From Acidobacteriaceae bacterium (GTDB lineage Bacteria; Acidobacteriota; Terriglobia; Terriglobales; Acidobacteriaceae), in contig PLHQ01000181.1 of the NCBI GenBank assembly GCA_003138975.1, positions 1 through 62,611 of the forward strand: a stretch of DNA of 62,611 nt, written 5' to 3'. The notes under the pieces are model-generated. The model made no database searches. It was not told where the DNA came from and was given only the letters and a program-made list of their open reading frames with translations. Of this stretch, positions 1 to 8,133 are shown piece after piece (position 1 is the stretch's first letter; every line of letters starts with the position of its first letter). The position numbers were made by a program, and so were the translations under genes.

Positions 1-26
1 TGTCTCCGGGCTGGACCTGAAAGGAT

Positions 27-103
27 TGGTGGCGGCGCGTGGACTCGAACCACGGACCTACGGATTATGAGACCGTCGCTCTAACCACCTGAGCTACGCC
101 GCC
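27..103 (-). tRNA. tRNA-Met (CAU anticodon), CCA encoded
   Basis: The minus strand folds into a complete cloverleaf. The acceptor arm GGCGGCG pairs with CGCCGCC at the 3' end. The D-arm contains GTAGCTCAG, the anticodon loop reads CTCATAA (anticodon CAT), and the T-arm contains GGTTCGAGTCC. A discriminator A and CCA are encoded at 27-30. The acceptor starts with a normal G-C pair, so this is not the initiator type, which usually has an unpaired first base. Elongator Met is most likely. A tRNA-Ile2 whose C34 is modified to lysidine cannot be excluded from sequence alone. Confidence 0.93.
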
Positions 104-355
104 ACATTTATTTACAACAGCTTACAAACATGCGACCTTGCGCCATTGCATTCCGATCGCACTAACTTAGGATAGCGTAGACCTGTTGGAGGTGGCATTG
201 AATCGCTATCAGCGCGGTCACATTTATGAGGCATTTGGGGCCTTGCACGTTCGATTCTATCAAAACTGAGGTCCGTGACGGACAACTCACACGCGTGCAG
301 AAGTCGCGCATAGGCTCCGCGGCTAAAAGTGGCGCCTTCCTTCAACCAGACGAGT

Positions 356-763
356 TCAATCCAAATTGTGAATGATCTCACCGAGGAACCAGGCTCTGCG
401 TTCCGTCTCATCAATCCAGACCTCAATCAGGCTCGCAGTTGCCGCATCCATATGGCGCTCGCACACCTCGTGAATAGAACGGAGCGAGGCCGTCAGTTGG
501 CGGTTGTCGGAATACAACTCGCTGAGCATCGCTGTGTCCGAAACGTGGACTGCGTTATTGTCCTTGAGCCGTTGATGGCTACTGATCTCGCTGATCGAAT
601 GGAGCGTTAAGCCTCCAAGCTTGCGGGCTCGCTCTGCAACTGGGTCCGTCATCGCAAATATCTGATCTCCATGCTCATCGAGAAGGAGATGGTAATCGCG
701 GAAAAAAGAGGGAAAATCCGGACTTAGGCAGAGCGGTTGCGGATGAAGATTACGCGCATGCAC
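356..763 (-). pseudogene. dps: Dps/ferritin-like protein, N-terminally truncated
   Basis: Residues from about 22 onward match the Dps family (DNA protection during starvation; ferroxidase and DNA-binding dodecamer): FRDYHLLLDEHGDQIFAMTD, then VAERARKLGGLTL, then the C-terminal ATASLIEVWIDETERRAWFL. The usual first 45 or so residues, including the helix with the NFHWH ferroxidase ligands, are absent. Upstream of the GTG the frame gives unrelated residues and then a stop at 791-793. The residues just before FRDYH also look scrambled compared with the family. With 135 residues instead of about 160-180 and one side of each ferroxidase site missing, this is probably a 5'-deleted remnant. A tiny chance remains that a short variant is expressed. 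Confidence 0.75.
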
Positions 764-874
764 GAAGGGGGGCCAAGACTGTACCCTCTGTTAGACTCAA
801 TCGCACCTCGATGGGCCGACGGGCGTTAGTTTTTCGTATACGTATTTGCCTTTACTCGGTGCAGAAGTCGTGGC

Positions 875-1282
875 CTATGTCAATCCCTTTGCATCTGACA
901 TTGCCAAGCATTCTTCACGGTGAGAAAACCATTTCGTCGTTCTGCTTCCCAGCTTTGTGTGTGCGTGTCCCGCCGAGGATTCGGCAGGGATGCAACCTTG
1001 CACCGTCGACATGACGACGGTGGTGTCTGCCCGTGGACTCTCCGGCGGCGAGCTCTGTTGCGGACTTTGCATATCCGGCGATGCAATCTCAGCGGATTCC
1101 GAAGGTGCGGCTGGCGCCAAGGATGAACGTCGCTTTTGCTCCGCAAGACTCTGTACGAACGGATAAGTAGTAGTGGCAGAAAGAAACGCAAGCAGTGCAT
1201 TCCCACTCTCGTAGGCGAGATGCCGGAAACTGGAATCCCGCCGAAAACTCCAGAGCCTTGAAGCCGATACCGGCACTTGCAT
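875..1282 (-). CDS. Possible small membrane-anchored protein, unknown
   Basis: This is a weakly supported reading frame of about 135 residues on the minus strand, divergent from the gene at 1342. ATG at 1282 has a GGGG stretch five bases upstream. Residues about 25-45 (ESGNALLAFLSATTTYPFV) could form one membrane helix, followed by a Ser/Pro-rich stretch and a Cys-containing tail. No family is recognised. It is the only plausible occupant of the 764-1341 gap; if it is not real, that gap holds nothing I can identify. Confidence 0.25.
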   Translation of the reverse strand: MQVPVSASRLWSFRRDSSFRHLAYESGNALLAFLSATTTYPFVQSLAEQKRRSSLAPAAPSESAEIASPDMQSPQQSSPPESPRADTTVVMSTVQGCIPAESSAGHAHTKLGSRTTKWFSHREECLAMSDAKGLT

Positions 1283-1341
1283 AGTGCCCCCGACCACCGA
1301 CCGGGAGTAAAATATAAACGGATTCCCTGGGTGGGAAGGCC

Positions 1342-2289
1342 ATGGCCACTCGAATTGCCTTCCTTGTGCGAGCGCCGCGCATCCTTCCGATCTTGCTGTC
1401 GGTGATCTGTCTCCTCGCGCCCGCAGAGGCGCAACACGGGGGCGGAGGCGGCCACTCCGGAGGCGGCCACTTTGGTGGCGGGCACTCTTCCGGCAGGCAA
1501 TCCGGTGGGAGCCAAGGGGGCGGGCATTTCGGCTGGCTGCACTTCCGGTCCGGAAAGGACTCTGCCCGGCGTGCGGGATCCGAAGCGTCCTCTACTACTT
1601 CGGATATTTTGCCCCATGGGCCGTCGCACCCATGGACCTTCGCCACGCCGGCCCGAACGCCATCCACTTTGCGGATTCCGTCAACGCTTCTCTGGTCTCC
1701 TCCGCTATTCCACGCCACTCCGACGGCCCCAGTTTCTTTCGTTTCTTCGACCGTGCGCCGTCCTCGCGGTTTCTCCTTCAACCGCTTTCCGCGGTTTTCT
1801 TCCTCTGGATGCTTCTTGAACGGCGTGACCCAGGTCTGTTTCTTCGAGCCATTTTTGCCGCTGCTTTCCTTCTCCGGTTACTTTGATCCTTTTTATTTCG
1901 GCTTCGGCGGAGACGCGCTTGATCTGGGCGACGACCTCACTTCCCAGGGGTCCACGCAGTCGGAAATGTCGGCGATCCCGCCCACTGCCAATCCATCGGA
2001 TGACGGCAGAGCAGAAGGAAATTCGTCGGCGCGACCCAGAGTGGCGCTAGACACAGCGACCGAACAGCAGACCCTGGGCAAGCGAGTCTTCCTGCTGGTG
2101 CTGAACAATGGTGCCAGCCACGCTGCGACTGACTACTGGGTCGCCGACGGCTATCTCGAATACATCAGCCCCGACGGCACACGCAGCCACATTCCGCTCG
2201 AAGCTCTCGACTTGCAAAACACGGTGATCCAAAATGCTCCCCGTGGCCTTCCGTTCGTGCTCCGCTCCACGCCCGCACAGAATCGTTAG
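1342..2289 (+). CDS. Secreted Gly/His-rich protein, unknown function
   Basis: This is a 315-residue protein with a clear signal peptide (basic start, hydrophobic residues about 13-26, cleavage near AEA-QH). It is followed by a low-complexity stretch of GGH-type repeats at about 32-65, a Ser/Thr/Pro-rich and Phe-rich middle, and a C-terminal region (about 240-305) with a compact pattern, VFLLVLNNGASHAATDYWV then EYISPDGTRSHIPLEALDL. The C-terminal part is the kind seen in acidobacterial secreted hypotheticals. GGGAAGG lies just ahead of the ATG. The His/Gly repeats might bind metal, but nothing else supports that. It stands alone, with kdsB 165 bases downstream. Confidence 0.7.
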   Translation: MATRIAFLVRAPRILPILLSVICLLAPAEAQHGGGGGHSGGGHFGGGHSSGRQSGGSQGGGHFGWLHFRSGKDSARRAGSEASSTTSDILPHGPSHPWTFATPARTPSTLRIPSTLLWSPPLFHATPTAPVSFVSSTVRRPRGFSFNRFPRFSSSGCFLNGVTQVCFFEPFLPLLSFSGYFDPFYFGFGGDALDLGDDLTSQGSTQSEMSAIPPTANPSDDGRAEGNSSARPRVALDTATEQQTLGKRVFLLVLNNGASHAATDYWVADGYLEYISPDGTRSHIPLEALDLQNTVIQNAPRGLPFVLRSTPAQNR

Positions 2290-2454
2290 CTCCGCCCCAA
2301 ATCTCCTGAACGACGAGACGCCCGGGCTCGCGCGTCCACTTCTTTATTCCAAGAGCGCTTGCAAGAAAAGCGTCAACCAAAACGATAAACGTCCGATTCC
2401 ATTCGCCGATTCGATACTTGCCAGTCTCGGCAAGAAACTGGAAACTAGTCCCAC

Positions 2455-3174
2455 ATGAAAACCGTCGCCGTCATCCCAGCTCGACTTGCCTCCACCCGTC
2501 TGCCGCGCAAAATGCTCCGCGAGATCGCCGGGAAGCCGCTTGTGGGATGGGTCTATGAAGCGGTCCACTCATCGCCGCTTCTCTCCGAGGTGATCATTGC
2601 TACGGATTCCGAAGAAATTATGGACGCCTGCAAACATTACGGATGGAAAGCCCGAATGACTTCGTCAAGTCACCGCAGCGGGACCGAGCGCGTACATGAA
2701 GTCTCAAACCACATTACCGCCGATCTTTACCTTAACGTGCAAGGCGACGAACCGCTCGTGTGTCCCGAACAAATTGCCACTCTGTTGGATGTTATGAAAG
2801 ATTCGTCCATTCAGGTGGGAACTCTGAAGACCCTTTGCCCGGCGGAAGATATCCATAATCCAAATGCTGTTAAAGTCGTGACTGAGGCAAACGGCCGCGC
2901 TCTCTATTTTTCCCGCTCCACCATTCCTTTCGATCGCGACGGCAGCGACCCACGCTACTTCAAACATCTCGGTCTTTACACTTACCGAAAGTCCGCGCTC
3001 GATTGTTTTGTAAGCCAGCCGGAATCGACGCTGGAAAAAAGTGAACGGCTGGAACAGCTGCGTTTCCTGGAAAACGGAATCTCAATCTACGTGGGCGAAA
3101 CGCCTTACGATTCCGTAGGCGTGGATACGGAAGAAGATTTGCAGCGTGTGACCGCAATTCTGCGCCAGCGTTAA
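2455..3174 (+). CDS. kdsB: 3-deoxy-manno-octulosonate cytidylyltransferase
   Basis: KdsB activates Kdo with CTP to give CMP-Kdo, the donor used by WaaA to put Kdo on lipid A. At 239 residues it is near the family's usual 245-255. The N-terminal nucleotide-binding loop IPARLASTRLPRKM lies at 7-20, and the conserved YLNVQGDEPLV at 92-102 holds the metal-binding Asp. Later motifs such as FSRSTIPFDR and KHLGLYTYRK are typical. It acts in the cytoplasm. Its partner waaA lies about 30 kb away in this window, in the LPS-core operon. It ends 29 bases from the convergent M48 protease gene. Confidence 0.96.
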   Translation: MKTVAVIPARLASTRLPRKMLREIAGKPLVGWVYEAVHSSPLLSEVIIATDSEEIMDACKHYGWKARMTSSSHRSGTERVHEVSNHITADLYLNVQGDEPLVCPEQIATLLDVMKDSSIQVGTLKTLCPAEDIHNPNAVKVVTEANGRALYFSRSTIPFDRDGSDPRYFKHLGLYTYRKSALDCFVSQPESTLEKSERLEQLRFLENGISIYVGETPYDSVGVDTEEDLQRVTAILRQR

Positions 3175-3203
3175 TTTCGTTTGTGGGGTCGGAAAATTCG
3201 GCT

Positions 3204-4361
3204 TCACGCCTGCGGGCTCGCGCTTTGTGTGCGGCCCCACTCTTCTGCGGCCGCCACGCGCCTCGAAATTGCAGGGTGTGAGTGGAATAACAATTCTATC
3301 CATTTCGAAGGCGTCCGCTCCGCAAGGTTCTGCTGCGCCAGCTTGTTCATCGACGAAATAAACGGCTCCACATTGACGATCGATTCAAATGCGTAGCGGT
3401 CGGCCTGCCGCTCGTTGTATCGCGAGTAGGCATTTAACGCGGGCATCAGCAGGAGGGAAATCACGGTTGCAGTGATCGCCAGCAGGGGCAGGTTGGCAAA
3501 ATCGGATAGCTCCTCGAACATGTGATGATCAACTGCGTAATGCAACACAAAGTTCGCCACCCAGAAGCCGAATAGAGTAATTCCCCCCTGCACCAGAATG
3601 CTCTTCAAAATGTGCTTGTGGACGTGATGGCCAAGTTCATGCGCGAGCACCGCCTCGATTTCTTCAGGAGCATAGTTATCCAGCAGAGTGTCGGCCAGGA
3701 TGATCCGCCGCGTGCTGCCAAGACCGGTCAGAGCCGCATTCGCCTTCTTGCTCTTTTCCGAAAGCTTCCAGCGGTAAACTCCGCGCACCCGCGTGCCCGC
3801 CCGCTGGCCCAGTTGGACCAGCCGGCGCCGCAGGTCTTCATTGTCCAGCGGCTCGAACTTGTAGAAAATCGGGAACAGCACCACAGGCGCTAGCTGGGCC
3901 AGCAAGATGAATAACCCCATGAACAGTGCCCACGTGATCAGCCACCAATGCTGCGGGGACTGCCGGATCATGAAGTACAGCAACTCCACCACAACCCCTG
4001 CCAACACCAGTCCTACCAGAAAACCCTTGACTTGATCCCATAACCACGAACGAACTTTTTGCGTGGAGAGCTGGAACTTCCGTTCCAGCCGGAATCCGTA
4101 GTAGTCGAGACCCAGGCCGAGCACTTTGCTGATCAGCAGCAGGAAGAACAAATATAGGAAGACGGCGAGCGTGTAGTTCTGAAATCCCCGCCGCAAGGCG
4201 AGATCGCGCAACCATCCGGACCAGCCCGTAATCATCAGGAGAACAAGGAATGCGGAGCCGACGACAAAGTCGGCGACTCCGAGCCATCGGTGGATCCGAT
4301 TGTAACGGCGCGCCTCGGGCGAGTCGTCTGGCGTCGGGAGTGTGCTTCCAGCGAAAGTCAT
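3204..4361 (-). CDS. M48 (Ste24-like) membrane zinc metalloprotease
   Basis: This is a 385-residue integral membrane protease of the Ste24/CAAX-protease type. The zinc motif HELGHHVHKH begins near residue 241, and the third ligand is in NERQADRYAFE about 80 residues later. At least six hydrophobic segments are seen, including a pair at about 30-80 and long helices after the HExxH. The motif SEKSKKANAALTGLGSTRRIILADTLL before the active site is characteristic of Ste24 rather than HtpX. The ATG at 4361 is preferred over an in-frame GTG six bases upstream. It lies 63 bases after pmm on the same strand and may be co-transcribed with it. Bacterial substrates are unknown; membrane-protein quality control is likely. 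Confidence 0.9.
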   Translation of the reverse strand: MTFAGSTLPTPDDSPEARRYNRIHRWLGVADFVVGSAFLVLLMITGWSGWLRDLALRRGFQNYTLAVFLYLFFLLLISKVLGLGLDYYGFRLERKFQLSTQKVRSWLWDQVKGFLVGLVLAGVVVELLYFMIRQSPQHWWLITWALFMGLFILLAQLAPVVLFPIFYKFEPLDNEDLRRRLVQLGQRAGTRVRGVYRWKLSEKSKKANAALTGLGSTRRIILADTLLDNYAPEEIEAVLAHELGHHVHKHILKSILVQGGITLFGFWVANFVLHYAVDHHMFEELSDFANLPLLAITATVISLLLMPALNAYSRYNERQADRYAFESIVNVEPFISSMNKLAQQNLAERTPSKWIELLFHSHPAISRRVAAAEEWGRTQSASPQA

Positions 4362-4424
4362 GCCCACTTAGAAGTATCGCATTACCGCAGTGCTAAATGT
4401 GGATTTCCGAAGTGATTAATGAGC

Positions 4425-5849
4425 TTACGAACCGCCATTATTAACAAAACTCTCCGCGGCTGTGAGTATTTCCGTCACCAGCTCCGGCGATGCGGCTTCC
4501 GCGTACGCGCGCAGCAGCGGCTCCGTTCCCGAAGCACGAAACAGAATCCACGCTTCCGCTCCGTTGCCGTTTGTCGGAGCATCAAGAAACAACTTGATGC
4601 CATCAAGACTTTCTTTTTTTACTACGCAATAGCGCCCCAAACTCTGTGTGCTTTCTGCCCGCGCCCGCTGAATCGCGCTCCGCTTGACCTCTTCCGGAAT
4701 GTGCAGATCGCGCCGCCCGTAATGGTGTGGCCCGAACTCGCGTTGCAGGTCCGTGACCAGTTGGCCCAGCGGCTTGCCTTCCTCCGCCATCACGTTGGCC
4801 AGCAATAGGCAGTTCAGCACCCCATCGCGCTCTGGTAGAAAGCGCGAGTAGCCGATGCCGCCAGATTCTTCTCCACCGATCAGGATGTCGTGTTCCATCA
4901 TCAAATCCGCGATGTACTTGAATCCGATCTGCGTTTCGTAAAGCTTGCGCCCGTACTTGGCGGCAATGCGGTCGAGCATACGCGTCGTATTAAATGCGCG
5001 CACCACGTCGCCGGACCATTTTTTGCGCTCGAGCAGCCAGCGCAACAGCACGCAGAAAATCTTGTGCGAATCTACAAAGCTGCCATCCTCAGCGACCGCA
5101 CCGATGCGGTCGGCGTCGCCATCCGTGGCCAATCCCGCATCGCACTTCTCGCTCACTACCGTTTGCTGCAGCAGAGCGATATGCGGCTCAATCGGCTCGG
5201 GATTGATGCCTGGAAAAAGAGGATTGAGTTCCTGCCGGATCGCGATGTGTTGAACGCTGCGTTGCCGAAAGATTCCGGCCAGAATGCCGCGGCCAGAGCC
5301 ATACATCGAGTCGATTGCGATTTTGAATTTGGCTTTGCCAATTAAATCCATATCGGCAAAACGGCAAATCGCAGCAACGTAAGGCGTCTTGAGGTCAACC
5401 TCTTCGATGGCCGCTTTCGCGCCTTCCGGCATCGCTCCGGCGCGCAACTCTTCTTCCACCTTTTTCATGATGCCAGGAGTGGCGGATCCACCAAACTTCC
5501 CTTTGAACTTCACTCCGTTCCAGTTCCATGGATTGTGGCTGGAGGTGACCATCACTCCGCCAGCGGCGCCTTTGTTTTTCACAGCATAGGACACGGCAGG
5601 GGTGGGCGTATAATCGTCAGCCAGTTTCGCCGGAATGCCAGCGGCGGCGATTATTTCCGCGGCGACTTGCGCTGCGCGTTGCGACGCGAAACGCGTGTCG
5701 TAGCCGACGAAGATTCCGCGCGGGGCGTCCTCGTATTTCAAAACGTAGGAAGCAATCGCGCCGGCGACTCGACGCACGTTGTCGAAAGTGAAGTCGTCCG
5801 CGATGATGCCGCGCCAGCCGTCAGTTCCGAATTTAATTTCTTGAGCCAT
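4425..5849 (-). CDS. Phosphoglucomutase/phosphomannomutase
   Basis: This alpha-D-phosphohexomutase interconverts hexose 6-phosphate and 1-phosphate. At 474 residues it has all the signature loops: the substrate-entry motif FGTDGWRG at 7-14, the active-site phosphoserine loop VTSSHNPWNWNG at 101-112 (phospho-Ser 104), the metal-binding loop DGDADRIGA near 255, a sugar-specificity loop GGEESGGIG and the C-terminal phosphate-binding RASGTEPLLRAY. ATG at 5849 is chosen because FGTDGWRG then follows within six residues; a longer reading to 5918 adds residues unlike the family. It lies after manA and manC, so mannose 1-phosphate supply is the likely role, though the family also uses glucose. Confidence 0.93.
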   Translation of the reverse strand: MAQEIKFGTDGWRGIIADDFTFDNVRRVAGAIASYVLKYEDAPRGIFVGYDTRFASQRAAQVAAEIIAAAGIPAKLADDYTPTPAVSYAVKNKGAAGGVMVTSSHNPWNWNGVKFKGKFGGSATPGIMKKVEEELRAGAMPEGAKAAIEEVDLKTPYVAAICRFADMDLIGKAKFKIAIDSMYGSGRGILAGIFRQRSVQHIAIRQELNPLFPGINPEPIEPHIALLQQTVVSEKCDAGLATDGDADRIGAVAEDGSFVDSHKIFCVLLRWLLERKKWSGDVVRAFNTTRMLDRIAAKYGRKLYETQIGFKYIADLMMEHDILIGGEESGGIGYSRFLPERDGVLNCLLLANVMAEEGKPLGQLVTDLQREFGPHHYGRRDLHIPEEVKRSAIQRARAESTQSLGRYCVVKKESLDGIKLFLDAPTNGNGAEAWILFRASGTEPLLRAYAEAASPELVTEILTAAESFVNNGGS

Positions 5850-5856
5850 GCGTTCT

Positions 5857-5935
5857 TGGTTTTTGGTTTCCTGTTTCCAGTACCCGCGAACCGAAAAGTA
5901 CCGCCGAATCTTCGGCACCAGAAACCAGAAACTAC
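5857..5935. repeat. Imperfect inverted pair of short words
   Basis: Between pmm and manC, TTGGTTTTTGGTTTCCTG (about 5857-5874, continuing to 5884) faces an inverted mate around ACCAGAAACCAGAAACTA (5917-5934). The arms match imperfectly (about 13 of 19 across the best stretch). The right arm contains the manC stop codon. The function is unknown. It has the same architecture as the pairs near 14.3, 16.2, 17.0, 21.1 and 44.2 kb. Confidence 0.55.
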
Positions 5936-7041
5936 GTCAGTTTGTGCAGCTTCTTCCGGTCAAGATGCTTCACCACTTTGCCGACGTCCTGCGCGTGCTG
6001 ACGTGTAGTGATCAGCAAAGCGTCAGCCGTATCGACCACCACTACGTCGTCCACTCCTACGGTGGCAACAAACTTATTAGGAGCATGCACGTAATTACCC
6101 GTAGCGTTCAGAACGAACACGCCCGCACTGTGGATGATGTTCCCCGCAATCGGACTGGTCTTCGCGGTGTGATGCTCGTGCAGAGCGGTCCACGAACCCA
6201 GGTCGTTCCAGCCGAAATCCGCAGGAAGGCAAACGATGTTTCCTGCCTGCTCGCCCTTTGCCGACCGCGGTTCCAGCACGGCGTAATCGACGCTGATGTT
6301 TTCGCACTTCGGATATAACTTCTTGAAAGTCGCCGCAAATCTGCGCGTGCCGAAAGCGGCAGCGATCTCTTCCAGCAGTGGAGCGGTCCTCGGAAGATGC
6401 TCGCGCAGAGCATTGGCCAGCGTCCGAGAGCTCCATAGAAACATGCCGCTGTTCCAGAAATAATTACCTGCAGCCACAAAAGCAGCAGCCTTCTCCGCGT
6501 CGGGTTTCTCGGTGAATCGGCGCACACGCAAAGCGTCGCTCTCGAAGGCGCCGCCCGCCTCAATGTAGCCGTATCCCGTTTCCGCGCGGTTTGGCCGAAT
6601 ACCGAGGACCACAATGTTTTCACCAGCGGCTGCAATCTCCACTCCACGTTCGATGGTTGCCCGATAGCTCTTTTCATCTGCTATCACATGATCGGAAGGA
6701 AACATCCCAATGACCGCCTCGGGATTTTCGCGCAGCAGAAGAAAAGCGGCTAGGCCGATCGCAGGTCCGGTGTTGCGTCCCAACGGCTCGGCGAGCACTT
6801 GTGTCTTGGGCAGTTTCGGAAGCTGCTTCAAGATCGCGGGACGCAGATCGTCATTGGTGATGATCCAGAATCGTTTGGGCAGAGCCAGCGGCAGCAGTCG
6901 CGCCACGGTCTGCTGGATCATCGTCTGCTTGCCATCGAGCGCCAGCAACTGCTTGGCCCGTTTCTTCCGGCTCAAGGGCCAGAATCGCGTGCCTCGGCCG
7001 CCAGCGAGAATCACAGGATAGAAGTTTTCGTTCTTAGCCAC
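5932..7041 (-). CDS. manC: Mannose-1-phosphate guanylyltransferase
   Basis: This enzyme makes GDP-mannose from mannose 1-phosphate and GTP, for LPS or exopolysaccharide. The pyrophosphorylase loop ILAGGRGTRFWPLSRKKRAKQ occupies 11-31, with FPSDHVI near 117 and GYGYIEAG and FTEKP further on; these are typical of the GDP-mannose branch. It has 369 residues, so the C-terminal phosphomannose isomerase domain of the bifunctional type (about 470 residues) is absent. That fits the separate manA just upstream. The frame starts at a GTG (7041). It is 19 bases downstream of manA and 82 upstream of pmm, forming one biosynthetic cluster. Confidence 0.94.
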   Translation of the reverse strand: MAKNENFYPVILAGGRGTRFWPLSRKKRAKQLLALDGKQTMIQQTVARLLPLALPKRFWIITNDDLRPAILKQLPKLPKTQVLAEPLGRNTGPAIGLAAFLLLRENPEAVIGMFPSDHVIADEKSYRATIERGVEIAAAGENIVVLGIRPNRAETGYGYIEAGGAFESDALRVRRFTEKPDAEKAAAFVAAGNYFWNSGMFLWSSRTLANALREHLPRTAPLLEEIAAAFGTRRFAATFKKLYPKCENISVDYAVLEPRSAKGEQAGNIVCLPADFGWNDLGSWTALHEHHTAKTSPIAGNIIHSAGVFVLNATGNYVHAPNKFVATVGVDDVVVVDTADALLITTRQHAQDVGKVVKHLDRKKLHKLT

Positions 7042-7060
7042 GTTCTCAGGATCTCAATCA

Positions 7061-8062
7061 CTACATTCGTGTTTCGGGTTCGGGCAGTGTAGCACCGGGT
7101 ACACGCGCTCTCAGAAACTCCAGTGTCCACTGTGGACGCACCGTATACTTTTCTACCGACGCGGGAACGACGATCGCATCGCCCTTGGCTACTGTGACGG
7201 GTTCCGCGCCGGCTGCTTCTACCACTCCGCATCCTTCCAGTGCCACGAGGGTCTGCGCGGAACTCTTGCCGGAATCGTCGCGCGTGCTCAGCTCCTGCGC
7301 GTCCTTCATCTCAAACATATCCACAACAAAGTAAGGAGCAGCTACCAGCAGAGCTTGCCGGTTATTGCTGCCGCGAATCTGCGCCGGAGCCGGTCTCACT
7401 ACTTTTCCGGAAGCTACTTTCAACTTCACCGCAGCCAGGCCCTCTTTCAGGTGCAACTCGCGCGGCCGTCCGTAATCATACAAACGATATGTCGTGTCCG
7501 ACTGTTGTTGAGTCTCGACGATCACCGAACCGGGCCCCAGCGTGTGCACAGTTCCGCCAGAAACGTAAATCATGTCGCCGGTGAAGACGTTCAGCCAGTT
7601 GAGCAACTCTTCGGCGCGCTTCTCATGGATCGAGTGTTCCAATTGGGCAACGGTCACGCCCGGTTTCAATCCCAGTGCGATTTGCGACCCCGGCTTCGCG
7701 TGCGCCACATACCAGCATTCCGTCTTGCCCCATGGCTGACCTACGCGGCGAGCTTGCTCGTCATCGGGATGCACCTGCACGGAAAGATTTTCATGGGGGA
7801 AGAGAAACTTCAGCAGCAACGGGAAGCGCCGCGCATCGCGGGCGGCGTCGCCCACAAGCTCTCGCTGGCACTTCTCGCTGACTTGCGACAGCGTCTGCCC
7901 GGTGAGCGGTCCGTTGGCCACTTTGCAATCGTCGCCGGTGAGCCAGGCTTCGCCAATCTTTTCGCTGAACTGCCGATTGGGATAAATCGGCGACAAATCG
8001 TGCGTCCCCCACGGGCGCGGATCGAATCCCGGAAGCATCAACAATGGATACAGATTGCCCAT
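7061..8062 (-). CDS. manA: Mannose-6-phosphate isomerase, class I
   Basis: ManA interconverts fructose 6-phosphate and mannose 6-phosphate, the entry step to GDP-mannose. This 333-residue cupin protein shows the zinc site QVHPDD at 96-101, GKTECWYV at 112-119 and the second cupin motif GTVHTLGPG near 180. WGTHDL at 18-23 and the EAW of the substrate pocket are also present. ATG at 8062 is well placed. It is the first gene of the manA-manC-pmm run, separated from the upstream aminotransferase by a terminator, so it probably has its own promoter in the short 8063-8078 gap or reads in from the terminator region. Confidence 0.93.
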   Translation of the reverse strand: MGNLYPLLMLPGFDPRPWGTHDLSPIYPNRQFSEKIGEAWLTGDDCKVANGPLTGQTLSQVSEKCQRELVGDAARDARRFPLLLKFLFPHENLSVQVHPDDEQARRVGQPWGKTECWYVAHAKPGSQIALGLKPGVTVAQLEHSIHEKRAEELLNWLNVFTGDMIYVSGGTVHTLGPGSVIVETQQQSDTTYRLYDYGRPRELHLKEGLAAVKLKVASGKVVRPAPAQIRGSNNRQALLVAAPYFVVDMFEMKDAQELSTRDDSGKSSAQTLVALEGCGVVEAAGAEPVTVAKGDAIVVPASVEKYTVRPQWTLEFLRARVPGATLPEPETRM

Positions 8063-8078
8063 GAGGAATTATTTGGAC

Positions 8079-8108
8079 GAAAAAGGCCGTTCGCGAACAA
8101 ACGGCCTT
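8079..8108 (-). terminator. Rho-independent terminator after the aminotransferase gene
   Basis: On the minus strand AAGGCCGTT pairs perfectly with AACGGCCTT (arms 8083-8091 and 8100-8108, 8-base loop). The hairpin is followed by five T residues. It lies 25 bases past the stop of the aminotransferase gene and ahead of manA, so it separates the coaD-aminotransferase unit from the mannose unit. Confidence 0.88.
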
Positions 8109-8133
8109 AGCCGAACGCGTCTGAAATTAGCGA

